22,174 nt of DNA from Actinomycetota bacterium (GTDB lineage: Bacteria > Actinomycetota > Actinomycetes > S36-B12), in the NCBI GenBank assembly GCA_010029945.1, contig RGQW01000010.1, forward strand, positions 1 to 22,174, read 5' to 3'. Below the pieces are notes generated by a model. The model was not told the DNA's origin. It saw nothing but the letters and a program-made list of their open reading frames with translations, and made no database searches. Both the position numbers and the translations under genes were made by a program. Numbering within the stretch: the stretch's first letter is position 1; the number at the start of each line of letters is the position of its first letter. Positions 1 through 6,978 of this stretch are shown here, one piece after another.

Positions 1-1
1 G

Positions 2-952
2 GTCAGCGTCGACCCCTACATCACCGCTACCAGTCGCCTCGCCGACGTAATCCTTCCCGTAGCCTCACCCCTTACCCGACCACAGCACGATGTCGTCTTC
101 AACAACCTGGCGGTACGTAATCAGGCTCGCTACTCGCCCGCACTCCTGCCTATCCCGGATGGCGAAAAGGACGAAACCGAGGTGGTCGCCCAACTGGCCG
201 CTATTGCAGCGGGGATTGTCTCCGGCGAGGAGCCGACTGCAGCGCAGATTGATGACCTCATCGCCTACACCGTGGCAGCCCAGGCAGGTAACGACGTCGC
301 TTCCCGAGCCCACGGGCGATCGCCAGAGGAACTGCTCGAGGCGGTTGCGCACCGCAGCGGTGTGGACCGAATCCTGGACCTGCGGATCCGGTCAGGTCCC
401 TACGGTGATGGGTTCGGTGCGTACCCCGACGGGCTGACCCTGCAGCATCTCATCGACACCCCCCACGGAATCGATCTCGGGCCGCTGCAACCACGCTTGC
501 CCGAGGTCCTGCGGACCCCGTCTGGACGCATTGATGTTGCGCCGCCCGTGCTGCTGGATGCACTTGCCAGCGCATCACGCCTGCTCGCCAGCGACAGTGC
601 TCCACCGCGATTCACCCTGGTAGGCCGGCGTCAACTGCGCAGCAACAACTCGTGGATGAAGGGTCTGCCCACCCTCACCGGCGGATCCAACATTCCCACC
701 GTCCTCATTCACCCCGATGACGCCTCAGATCTCGGGGTGCTCGACGGAGCGGACGTCACCGTGTCCAGTGCGACAGGTTCCGTCACTCTCCCCGCCGCGG
801 TCAGAGATGACATCGCACCGGGATGCCTGTGTATTCCGCACGGATGGGCCGAGGCCAACGTCAACGCACTTGTTGATGTCGAGGCTATCGATGCCCTTGC
901 GGGGACGTCTGTGTTGAGTGGAATACCCGTCGAGGCTGTCGCCTCAACGTAG
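2..952 (+). CDS. Molybdopterin-dependent oxidoreductase, C-terminal part (5' end outside window)
   Basis: The frame is open from base 2 to the TAG at 950-952 and gives about 316 residues, so the protein begins upstream of the window. The first visible residues (SRLADVILPVASPLTRPQHD) fit the end of the molybdopterin-binding core of the formate dehydrogenase/nitrate reductase (DMSO reductase) superfamily. The last 110 residues look like the molydopterin dinucleotide-binding domain: LVGRRQLRSNNSWM, then HPDDASDLGVLDGADV, then a PHGW motif and the ending SGIPVEA. The substrate cannot be told from this part. The metal-coordinating residue and any 4Fe-4S cysteines lie upstream. The segment between PHGW and NVNAL seems shorter than I recall for relatives. 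It is convergent with the CPBP gene, with only 9 bases between the stop codons. NuoG was considered but fits less well. Confidence 0.82.
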   Translation, partial: VSVDPYITATSRLADVILPVASPLTRPQHDVVFNNLAVRNQARYSPALLPIPDGEKDETEVVAQLAAIAAGIVSGEEPTAAQIDDLIAYTVAAQAGNDVASRAHGRSPEELLEAVAHRSGVDRILDLRIRSGPYGDGFGAYPDGLTLQHLIDTPHGIDLGPLQPRLPEVLRTPSGRIDVAPPVLLDALASASRLLASDSAPPRFTLVGRRQLRSNNSWMKGLPTLTGGSNIPTVLIHPDDASDLGVLDGADVTVSSATGSVTLPAAVRDDIAPGCLCIPHGWAEANVNALVDVEAIDALAGTSVLSGIPVEAVAST

Positions 953-961
953 ATCCCTTTC

Positions 962-1762
962 CTACGCTTCCAGGGGCGCTCGGTGTCGCCGAGCCACACG
1001 CGGAACCCACATCAGCGCTATCGCGATCGTGACAACTCCCGCAACGATCCCGAACTCCCCCATGATCCACGGGCTCGCCGATGCGAACATCAACGGCCAC
1101 GCACTCTGCACGAGGTAGTTCCAGGAGCCGTGAGCGAATGTCGCACCCCATACGTCTCGGTGCTTCTCCCATAGGGCGCCAACGAAGAAGCTGAAGCCCG
1201 AAATCGCCAGCGCGAACAGCACAAGGTTTGCCCACATCGGGATTCCGGTATTCGAGTACACCCCGGGGACGAAGATCACCGGCACGTGATACGCGAACCA
1301 CATCACCAGCAGAAGAGAGTTCGCGCTAAGAAAGGAGCGGGTGCGTCGCAGCTGGGGCAGCAGATACCCGCGCCAGCCGAGCTCCTCACCAAACGCAAGC
1401 ACGGATGCTTGCAGAAGGCCGATCAACACGGCACCGATCGTCACGTTCCAACCCAGGAAGGTCATCTCCGCCAACGGCAGGAAAGTCAGCAGTCCATACG
1501 CAAGTGCCATGGCCACGGCCGGGATGAGCGCCAACAGCAGCGTCAGTACCGCGGGACGTCCAAACGTGATGTGCTGCTTAGTAATCACGCGACTGATCAG
1601 AGCGGAGATCGCGGGCACCGCCATGAACCCAAGCACAAGTACCTCAGCGACAGACTCATCGACGATGTACATCCCCACGATCAGGGGTGTTCCGAGCACG
1701 ACAACAGACAGGATGAAGGTGCCAATGGCACGTCGAGCATCCACGTCGACGGAGGTACTCAT
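962..1762 (-). CDS. CPBP family intramembrane metalloprotease (CAAX protease/Abi family)
   Basis: This 266-residue protein is very hydrophobic, with about seven to eight predicted membrane spans. It carries all the motifs of the CPBP (Abi, PF02517) glutamic-type intramembrane protease family: EELGWRGYLLPQL in mid-protein (the EExxxR motif), then FAYH, then FAHGSWN (HxxxN). Members process prenylated proteins in eukaryotes; bacterial members often have unknown substrates and some protect against bacteriocins. The ATG start at 1762 follows the DUF805 gene on the same strand by 35 bases, so the two are probably cotranscribed. All catalytic motifs are present, so the protein should be active, but the substrate cannot be inferred. 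Confidence 0.88.
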   Translation of the reverse strand: MSTSVDVDARRAIGTFILSVVVLGTPLIVGMYIVDESVAEVLVLGFMAVPAISALISRVITKQHITFGRPAVLTLLLALIPAVAMALAYGLLTFLPLAEMTFLGWNVTIGAVLIGLLQASVLAFGEELGWRGYLLPQLRRTRSFLSANSLLLVMWFAYHVPVIFVPGVYSNTGIPMWANLVLFALAISGFSFFVGALWEKHRDVWGATFAHGSWNYLVQSAWPLMFASASPWIMGEFGIVAGVVTIAIALMWVPRVARRHRAPLEA

Positions 1763-1797
1763 GTCAGCAGATCAGGCCGCGTGAGACATCCAGGCCG

Positions 1798-2169
1798 CTA
1801 ACTGTCGTAGCGATTGGGCCCCGGTGTTCCTGGCAGGACGTAAAAGACGAAAAGTACGACACTGCCGATGGGAACAAAGGCGAGCAAGTACCACCAGCCG
1901 GAGAGGTCTCGGTCGTGAAGGCGCCGCACGGACACCGCGATGGACGGCAGGATGAACGCGAGCACGATCACCATGAAGATCAAGACCGAGAGCCATTGCA
2001 GGAATCCCACGTTCTGGAAGATGATCAACACGATGGTCAAGACGATCGCTGCAGCGAATTGCACAATGCCCACGAAGAGCGCCCACCACCAGAACTCCGA
2101 GCGGACGGCCCGTCCGTCGAAATCGCCGTACTTTTTCCAACAGGTTCGTACCGCGTCACCGAATCCCAT
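1798..2169 (-). CDS. DUF805 family membrane protein
   Basis: The product is a small membrane protein of 123 residues that begins MGFGDAVRTCWKKYGDF, then RSEFWWW, the usual opening of DUF805 (PF05656, YhaH-like) proteins. Three or four hydrophobic segments follow. The conserved RRLHDRDLSGWW motif lies near residue 80, and the PGTPGPNRY ending is also typical. The ATG at 2169 is preferred over an in-frame ATG at 2184 because an AGAGG ribosome-binding sequence lies between them, at the right distance from 2169. The family has no established function. It follows ctaF by 109 bases on the same strand, so it may be read from the oxidase operon or from its own promoter. Confidence 0.87.
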   Translation of the reverse strand: MGFGDAVRTCWKKYGDFDGRAVRSEFWWWALFVGIVQFAAAIVLTIVLIIFQNVGFLQWLSVLIFMVIVLAFILPSIAVSVRRLHDRDLSGWWYLLAFVPIGSVVLFVFYVLPGTPGPNRYDS

Positions 2170-2278
2170 GATGTCGCCTCTCATCTATGTCAATTACTAG
2201 CAAGGTAGAGAGTAGTGCGCCGCAAAGCGCCGGCGTTGGAGATTGGTGGTCGAAATTGGGATTACGTGAGAGCGTCGC

Positions 2279-2674
2279 TCAGCGAGCGAACTCGCCCCGG
2301 TAGTACTCGAAGAGCCAGCCCACGATGCCCAGCAGTAGCACGGCACCGCCGAGAACGATGACCCATACAGCGAAGACCAAACCCATGGCGATCGTCGCCG
2401 CCCCCAGGGCCACCACGAGCGGCCACCACGAATGGGGGCTGAAGAATCCGTACTCCGGGTCGGCCTCATCGATTTCCCCATCGGATCGGTCTTCGGGCCG
2501 GGGGTACACGCGCTTGGCGGTGTAGAGCACGTAGAAGGCGACGAGGAACGCGAGTGCTCCGGTCAAGACGAGAAGGGTGGTGCCCACCTCATCGCGACTC
2601 AGGTACCAGTAGGCGCCGCTGATCGCCCAGAAGAACAGGAATCCGAGTGCGAACGTCCAGCCCTCAATCTTCAC
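2279..2674 (-). CDS. ctaF: Cytochrome c oxidase subunit IV (actinobacterial type)
   Basis: This 131-residue protein matches the small fourth subunit of the actinobacterial aa3 cytochrome c oxidase. It has two N-terminal membrane spans (about residues 5-25 and 33-50), a charged loop with YPRPEDRSDGEIDEADPEYG, a SWWPL motif, and a pair of hydrophobic spans ending WLFEYYRGEFAR. The subunit stabilises the oxidase in the plasma membrane and has no cofactor. The GTG start overlaps the ctaD stop by four bases (GTGA), and a GGGAGG sequence lies upstream within ctaD, so translation is probably coupled. The family and the gene order make this call firm. Confidence 0.93.
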   Translation of the reverse strand: MKIEGWTFALGFLFFWAISGAYWYLSRDEVGTTLLVLTGALAFLVAFYVLYTAKRVYPRPEDRSDGEIDEADPEYGFFSPHSWWPLVVALGAATIAMGLVFAVWVIVLGGAVLLLGIVGWLFEYYRGEFAR

Positions 2675-4398
2675 GAGGGGCCTCCCTCGGATTGGCTGGC
2701 ACTCGTGCTGATTTGGGGTTGTGACCGTGCACTGGGCGGGGCCAGCTCCGGATGGTGGAGATCGAAAGCGGGGCGCTCAGAGCGAATGCGGGGAAGCGAC
2801 GTGAAGTTGTGCCGCGGTGGCGGACAACTCGTCGCCCATTCCAACGACCCTCCCCATCCCCACGGATCATCGACGGTGACCTTCGGGGCGTTCTTCATGG
2901 TCGTCAAGACATTCCAGATGAAGAACAGGGTCGAGATGCCGAGGATTGCTGCTCCGACGGTTGAGACGATGTTTAACGTGGTGAAGCCGTCCACCGGTAG
3001 GTAGTCCCCGTATCGGCGTGGCATGCCCTGGACTCCGAGCCAATGCTGGACCAGGAACGTCACCTGGAATCCGATGAACAGCAGCCAGAAGTGGATCTTG
3101 CCCAGACGCTCGTTCAGCATCTTGCCGGTCATCTTGGGCCACCAGAAGTACAGGCCCGCAAACATGAGGAAGACCACGGTTCCGAAGACGACGTAGTGGA
3201 AGTGCGCGACAACGAAGTAACTGTCAGACACGTGGAAGTCCAGCGGCGGAGCCGACAAGATGATGCCGGTCAGGCCGCCGAACAGGAAGGTGACCATGAA
3301 GCCCATCGTCCACAGCATGGGCGTGTCGAAGGAGATAGAGCCCCGCCACATGGTGCCGATCCAGTTGAAGAACTTCACGCCCGTCGGGACGGCGATCAGC
3401 ATCGTCATCAATGCGAAGAACGGCAGATAGACAGAACCCGTGACGTACATGTGGTGCGCCCACACGGCAAAGCTGAGAGCTCCGATCGCCATGGTGGCGA
3501 AGATCAGGCCCTTGTAGCCGAAGACGGGTTTACGAGAGAAGACCGGGATGATCTCGCTGGCGATGCCGAAGAACGGCAGCGCGATGATGTACACCTCGGG
3601 GTGGCCAAAGAACCAGAACAAGTGTTGCCACAAGATGGCTCCACCGTTTTCGGGCAGGAAGACGACCGAGCCAAAGGTTCTGTCGATGAACATCACCACG
3701 AGAGCAGCGGCAAGAACGGGGAACGCCACCAAAACGAGCACAGAGGTAATGAAAATCGTCCACGTAAAGATGGGCATCCGGAACATGGTCATGCCCGGTG
3801 CGCGCATGGTCATGATCGTCGTGACGAAGTTGACTCCACCCAAGATGGTGCCGAGGCCGCCGACCGCCAAGCCGATGAACCACAGGTCCGCGCCGGCGCT
3901 CGGGGAGAAGACAGCGTTGCTCAGCGGCGCGTAGGCGAACCAGCCGAAGGAGGCGGCCCCGCCGGGGGTCAGGAAGCCGGCGGCGACGATGAGGCCGCCA
4001 AACAGGAACAGCCAGTAACCGAACATGTTCAGCCGAGGGAAGGCGACATCGGGTGAGCCGATCTGCAGCGGCATGATCACGTTGCCGAATCCGATGAACA
4101 GCGGCGTTGCGAACAGCAGCAGCATGATGGTGCCGTGCATGGTGAATAGCTGGTTGTACTGCTCCAAGGAGATCATTTGCAGCCCGGGCAAAGCGAGTTC
4201 CGCTCGGATGACCAGCGCCATCAGTCCAGCGATGAAAAACCAGATCATCGACGTGAAGATGTACATGTAGCCGATGGTCTTGTGGTCGGTCGATGTCGCC
4301 CAGTTGACGATCGCCTTGCCAATACTCGGCCGGCGCGGGGTATAAACCGGCGCTTCGGTCGTCGTGCTCGTGACGGGGGGCTCGTTCAGAAGAGTCAT
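2671..4398 (-). CDS. ctaD: Cytochrome c oxidase subunit I (aa3 type)
   Basis: This is the catalytic subunit of the terminal oxidase, which reduces oxygen to water and pumps protons across the plasma membrane. The 575-residue protein is full length with twelve membrane spans. Visible signatures are FTMHGTIM (heme a ligand), DVAFPRLN (D-channel entry), WFFGHPEVYI (CuB histidine, the cross-linked tyrosine and the proton-channel glutamate), WAHHMY (two CuB histidines) and VAHFHYVVFG (heme a3 and heme a ligands). The C-terminus has EWATSCPPPRHNF, as in other actinobacterial CtaD proteins. The ATG at 4398 overlaps the ctaC stop (ATGA), with a GAGGAG sequence just upstream. It belongs to a ctaC-ctaD-ctaF operon. 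Confidence 0.98.
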   Translation of the reverse strand: MTLLNEPPVTSTTTEAPVYTPRRPSIGKAIVNWATSTDHKTIGYMYIFTSMIWFFIAGLMALVIRAELALPGLQMISLEQYNQLFTMHGTIMLLLFATPLFIGFGNVIMPLQIGSPDVAFPRLNMFGYWLFLFGGLIVAAGFLTPGGAASFGWFAYAPLSNAVFSPSAGADLWFIGLAVGGLGTILGGVNFVTTIMTMRAPGMTMFRMPIFTWTIFITSVLVLVAFPVLAAALVVMFIDRTFGSVVFLPENGGAILWQHLFWFFGHPEVYIIALPFFGIASEIIPVFSRKPVFGYKGLIFATMAIGALSFAVWAHHMYVTGSVYLPFFALMTMLIAVPTGVKFFNWIGTMWRGSISFDTPMLWTMGFMVTFLFGGLTGIILSAPPLDFHVSDSYFVVAHFHYVVFGTVVFLMFAGLYFWWPKMTGKMLNERLGKIHFWLLFIGFQVTFLVQHWLGVQGMPRRYGDYLPVDGFTTLNIVSTVGAAILGISTLFFIWNVLTTMKNAPKVTVDDPWGWGGSLEWATSCPPPRHNFTSLPRIRSERPAFDLHHPELAPPSARSQPQISTSASQSEGGPS

Positions 4399-5264
4399 AG
4401 CCTGCGCTCCTCGGGGCGTTGTCCATCGCTGTTGATGCGATCGCTGTCGAGCTTCCCTGTTTGACCCTTCGCGCGCAGCTCACCCATCTTGGCGTCGAAC
4501 TCGTCTCGCTCAACCACCTTCACTTGGAACAGCATCCGGGCGTGGTCGACGCCGCACAGTTCCGCGCACTTGCCGGCGTACGTGCCGATCTTGTCCGGGG
4601 TCAACTCGAAGGCATTGGTTTTCCCGGGAACGACGTCCATCTTGAACAGGAAGGACGGAACCCAGAAGGAGTGGATGACGTCCGGTGAGTTCAACTCAAA
4701 GCGGATCTTCTCGTCGACCGGCAGGTACAAAGTCGGTGGCTCACCGGGTGAACCCTCCCCGTAGGGAACACCGACGTCGTAGGTGTCTTGATCGACATAG
4801 TTGAAGGCCCATGACCAGCGAAAGCCCACGACGCCGACCGTCTGCTGCTGGTCGTTATCGAGGGTCAAGATCTCGCTTTGGTCCCGAGCCGTGAACCAGA
4901 ACAGGCCGAGGATCATGATGAGCGGCACGATCGTGTAGAGCGCCTCGAGCGGGAGGTTGTACTTAGTTTGCTCCGGTACCTCGTTGGCATGCCGACGCCG
5001 GTACGCGATAGCGGCCCAGATCATCAGCCCCCAGGTGACGATGCCGACGGCCCATGCGGCGATCCACGAACCGTTCCACAAGTTCTGGATGATGGGCGCC
5101 TCCACCGAGGCCGGCTCCGGGAGGTCGAAGAAGAACGCTTCGTTGGCGGTGCAGCCGGTGAGAGCCAGACCCGTGAGCGCGAGTGCTGCGGTCCCGATGA
5201 GAACACGTCTCGACCGGGATCGCTCGGTCCTCGCAGGCAGACGGGCAGCCACGTCGTGATCCAC
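4395..5264 (-). CDS. ctaC: Cytochrome c oxidase subunit II, CuA-binding lipoprotein
   Basis: This 289-residue subunit receives electrons from the cytochrome bc complex through its CuA centre and passes them to subunit I. The N-terminus has an arginine-rich stretch, a hydrophobic signal and a lipobox (LTGC), so it is a lipoprotein precursor. Two membrane spans follow (about residues 67-88 and 108-125). The extracytoplasmic cupredoxin domain has DVIHSFWVPSF and the CuA loop CAELCGVDHARM near residue 230. The start is GTG at 5264, preceded by GAAGGGTG, a good ribosome-binding site. It is the first gene of the cta operon. A strong hairpin lies about 30 to 65 bases upstream. Confidence 0.97.
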   Translation of the reverse strand: MDHDVAARLPARTERSRSRRVLIGTAALALTGLALTGCTANEAFFFDLPEPASVEAPIIQNLWNGSWIAAWAVGIVTWGLMIWAAIAYRRRHANEVPEQTKYNLPLEALYTIVPLIMILGLFWFTARDQSEILTLDNDQQQTVGVVGFRWSWAFNYVDQDTYDVGVPYGEGSPGEPPTLYLPVDEKIRFELNSPDVIHSFWVPSFLFKMDVVPGKTNAFELTPDKIGTYAGKCAELCGVDHARMLFQVKVVERDEFDAKMGELRAKGQTGKLDSDRINSDGQRPEERRL

Positions 5265-5294
5265 GAATCACCCTTCTTTTCCAGCGCCAACCCG

Positions 5295-5329
5295 AGTCTT
5301 TTTCCAGGGGGAAACCCCCTGGAAAGACT
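5295..5329. repeat. Inverted repeat (hairpin) in the ctaC 5' region
   Basis: On the plus strand the arms are AGTCTTTTTCCAGGGGG and CCCCCTGGAAAGACT around an AAA loop. They pair throughout except for a two-base T bulge. The core of 11 perfect pairs is at 5301-5311 and 5315-5325. It lies 31 bases upstream of the ctaC start and about 90 bases upstream of the divergent NifS-like gene. It could be an RNA element in the ctaC leader, a terminator-like structure (there is no good U tract), or a protein-binding site. The repeat is certain; its role is unknown. Confidence 0.7.
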
Positions 5330-6947
5330 AGCGCACCGAGCACCCCCGAACCCCCCGGGGAGAGGGAGAAAACAGCGGATGGAGGGTGACATCCACCACT
5401 CCCGCTAGCGTGCGGCTATGTCCGATCCGCAGGCACCGGCCTCCGCCGCTGACACACCCGAAATCTGGCCGGACCCTGGACCTGCACCGCTGGCTGGTTA
5501 CCTCGATGCCGTCGGGGGTCAGCCCGTACTTCCCGTCGCCACCCAGGCCCTGGTCGCAGCTCTCGAACAAGGCTGGTCCGACCCAGCTCGGCTGCACCAC
5601 CAGGGCCGTCGCGCAGGGCTGGTTCTCGATACCGCGCGAGCGGCGATCGCTGGCTTTCTGGGTGTGCCCGTGGCCTCCTGTTTCGTCGGAAGTTCCGGGG
5701 CCGATGTGCTGCGGGCGGCGATCATGGGGCTCTACCAGGCCCGCCTCACCGCCGGAGCCCCTGCCCGCATCCTCGTTGGTGCGACCGAATCCATGGCCGT
5801 GACCTTCGCGACCCGCGCCTGCCCCGGCGTCGAAACCGTCACCATCCCGGTCGATGCGTTCGGCCGCATCGACACCGACGCACTCTCCGCCGCGATCAGT
5901 GATGGCGCGGCTGTCGTCTGCGTTCAGCAAGCCAATGCCGAAGTCGGGACCGTGCAGCCGGTGCAAGACGTTCACGATCTGTGTCGGCAGGCGGGGATTC
6001 CGATGGTCAGCGAAGCCATTCAGGTAGCCGGCCATCGGGCCGTCGGCGACGCCTGGGACGTGCTGGTCGCCGTTCCTCGTGACTGGGGTGGGCCCCCGGG
6101 GTGCGCGGTGTTGGTCGTCTCGCCTGACGTTCGATGGCGACCGGACGAGGCTCCCGACCGCGGGTGGGTCGGAGGCTTCCCCGACGTTGCGGCCGTGGCA
6201 GCAGCCGCGACCGCGGCGGAATTCGTCGAGCCCCACTGGGCAGCACAAGCGGCGCACCACACGGCCATGATCGATCGCATTCGAACTCACCACGGTGGCC
6301 AGTGTCGCCAGGTACTCCGCGCGGGTGATCTCGATTGCACCCAGGCTCGCCAGATGGTCGGTGCGCCACTGCACATCAATCAATCGTTTTCCCGGGTAGG
6401 AACGCAGGATCTCTACTAGTGCGACGAGTGCGACCTTCGACGCGTCGCGTCGTCGGTGAAACATCGACTCCCCCGCGAACAATCCACCCACTTCGACGCC
6501 GTAGAGACCGCCGACAAGGTCGCCGTCCTGCCACACTTCAATCGAATGCGCGTAACCACGTCGGTGCAGTTCTGCGTAGGCATCGACGAATTCCTCGGTG
6601 ATCCAGCCATGTGGTCGGTTCGGGTCCGCGCATGAGCGAACGACGTCTACGAAGCACTGATCCACGGACGTGTCCATGCCGCGCACGGATGACGCCAACG
6701 ACCGCGACACGATCAGAGATTCCGGATCGAGCACGCCCCGCGGATCGGGCGACCACCAGCCCAGCGCTTCGCCCTCACCGCCGCCATGGCCGGGGACTGC
6801 GACGTGCATCGGAAACAAGCCCTGGCGGTAGGCCGACACGAGGGTGCCGGGGTCGAGCCCCCCACCGATGGCCACGAGGTCTTCTCCAGGTTCGGCAAGG
6901 GAGGGATCGACTAACTCCCACTCGGCGGGTGGCAAGGGCTCGGACAT
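5328..6947 (-). CDS. aat: Leucyl/phenylalanyl-tRNA--protein transferase with stop codon lost, running antisense through the NifS-like gene
   Basis: Aat transfers Leu or Phe from charged tRNA to proteins with N-terminal Arg or Lys, marking them for ClpS/ClpAP or similar degradation. Residues 1 to about 220 from ATG 6947 hold the whole family signature: GGGLDPGTLVSAYRQGLFPM, WWSPDPRGVL, NRPHGWITEEFVDAY, HSIEVWQDG, LVGGLYGVEVGGLFAGESMFH, DASKVALVAL, IDVQWRTDHLASLGAIEI and AEYLATLA. The family normally ends within a few residues of this point, near base 6288. Here no stop appears until 5328, which adds about 320 residues that are purely the reverse strand of the NifS-like gene. The Aat fold is therefore nearly complete but carries a nonsense tail. 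An in-frame TTG at 6968 is a less likely start. It lies 31 bases after adoK on the same strand. Confidence 0.8.
   Translation of the reverse strand: MSEPLPPAEWELVDPSLAEPGEDLVAIGGGLDPGTLVSAYRQGLFPMHVAVPGHGGGEGEALGWWSPDPRGVLDPESLIVSRSLASSVRGMDTSVDQCFVDVVRSCADPNRPHGWITEEFVDAYAELHRRGYAHSIEVWQDGDLVGGLYGVEVGGLFAGESMFHRRRDASKVALVALVEILRSYPGKRLIDVQWRTDHLASLGAIEITRAEYLATLATVVSSNAIDHGRVVRRLCCPVGLDEFRRGRGCCHGRNVGEASDPPAVGSLVRSPSNVRRDDQHRAPRGPTPVTRNGDQHVPGVADGPMAGYLNGFADHRNPRLPTQIVNVLHRLHGPDFGIGLLNADDSRAITDRGGECVGVDAAERIDRDGDGFDAGAGAGREGHGHGFGRTNEDAGRGSGGEAGLVEPHDRRPQHIGPGTSDETGGHGHTQKASDRRSRGIENQPCATALVVQPSWVGPALFESCDQGLGGDGKYGLTPDGIEVTSQRCRSRVRPDFGCVSGGGRCLRIGHSRTLAGVVDVTLHPLFSPSPRGVRGCSVR
5406..5417 (+). 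promoter_or_regulatory. Putative -10 element of a leaderless promoter for the NifS-like gene
   Basis: TAGCGT at 5406-5411 is followed by six bases and then the ATG at 5418. This matches the actinobacterial TANNNT -10 box placed so that transcription starts at or next to the start codon. No ribosome-binding sequence is present. No convincing -35 box is visible. Confidence 0.5.
5418..6419 (+). CDS. Degenerate, 3'-truncated NifS-like (class V aminotransferase/cysteine desulfurase) gene
   Basis: Residues 1 to about 290 follow the cysteine desulfurase fold in order: a YLDAVGGQP opening (normally YLDNAATTP), ARLHHQGRRA, SCFVGSSGADVL, then QANAEVGTVQPV and SEAIQVAGH. At the PLP-lysine position, where relatives read S-x-H-K-x-x-GP-x-G, this protein has VAVPRDWGGPPG, so the lysine is replaced and catalysis is doubtful. 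Homology stops near MIDRIRT (about base 6287). The last 44 residues are antisense to aat, and the C-terminal domain with the catalytic-cysteine loop is missing. A class V aminotransferase gene divergent from ctaC is, as I recall, a conserved actinobacterial arrangement. The gene may be a pseudogene by truncation; the missing lysine may be older than that. Confidence 0.72.
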   Translation: MSDPQAPASAADTPEIWPDPGPAPLAGYLDAVGGQPVLPVATQALVAALEQGWSDPARLHHQGRRAGLVLDTARAAIAGFLGVPVASCFVGSSGADVLRAAIMGLYQARLTAGAPARILVGATESMAVTFATRACPGVETVTIPVDAFGRIDTDALSAAISDGAAVVCVQQANAEVGTVQPVQDVHDLCRQAGIPMVSEAIQVAGHRAVGDAWDVLVAVPRDWGGPPGCAVLVVSPDVRWRPDEAPDRGWVGGFPDVAAVAAAATAAEFVEPHWAAQAAHHTAMIDRIRTHHGGQCRQVLRAGDLDCTQARQMVGAPLHINQSFSRVGTQDLY

Positions 6948-6978
6948 CTCAGCCGACCGCACGCGCAACCAGGGTGCG

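Noticed and set aside
2..952. NADH dehydrogenase subunit G (NuoG)
   Set aside because: The C-terminal RRQLRSNNSWM and PHGW features fit formate-dehydrogenase-like oxidoreductases better, and no other nuo gene is present.
3043..4056. Long plus-strand open frame of 337 codons
   Set aside because: It is the antisense of ctaD, with low-complexity D/E/H/R-rich composition expected from reading a membrane-protein gene backwards.
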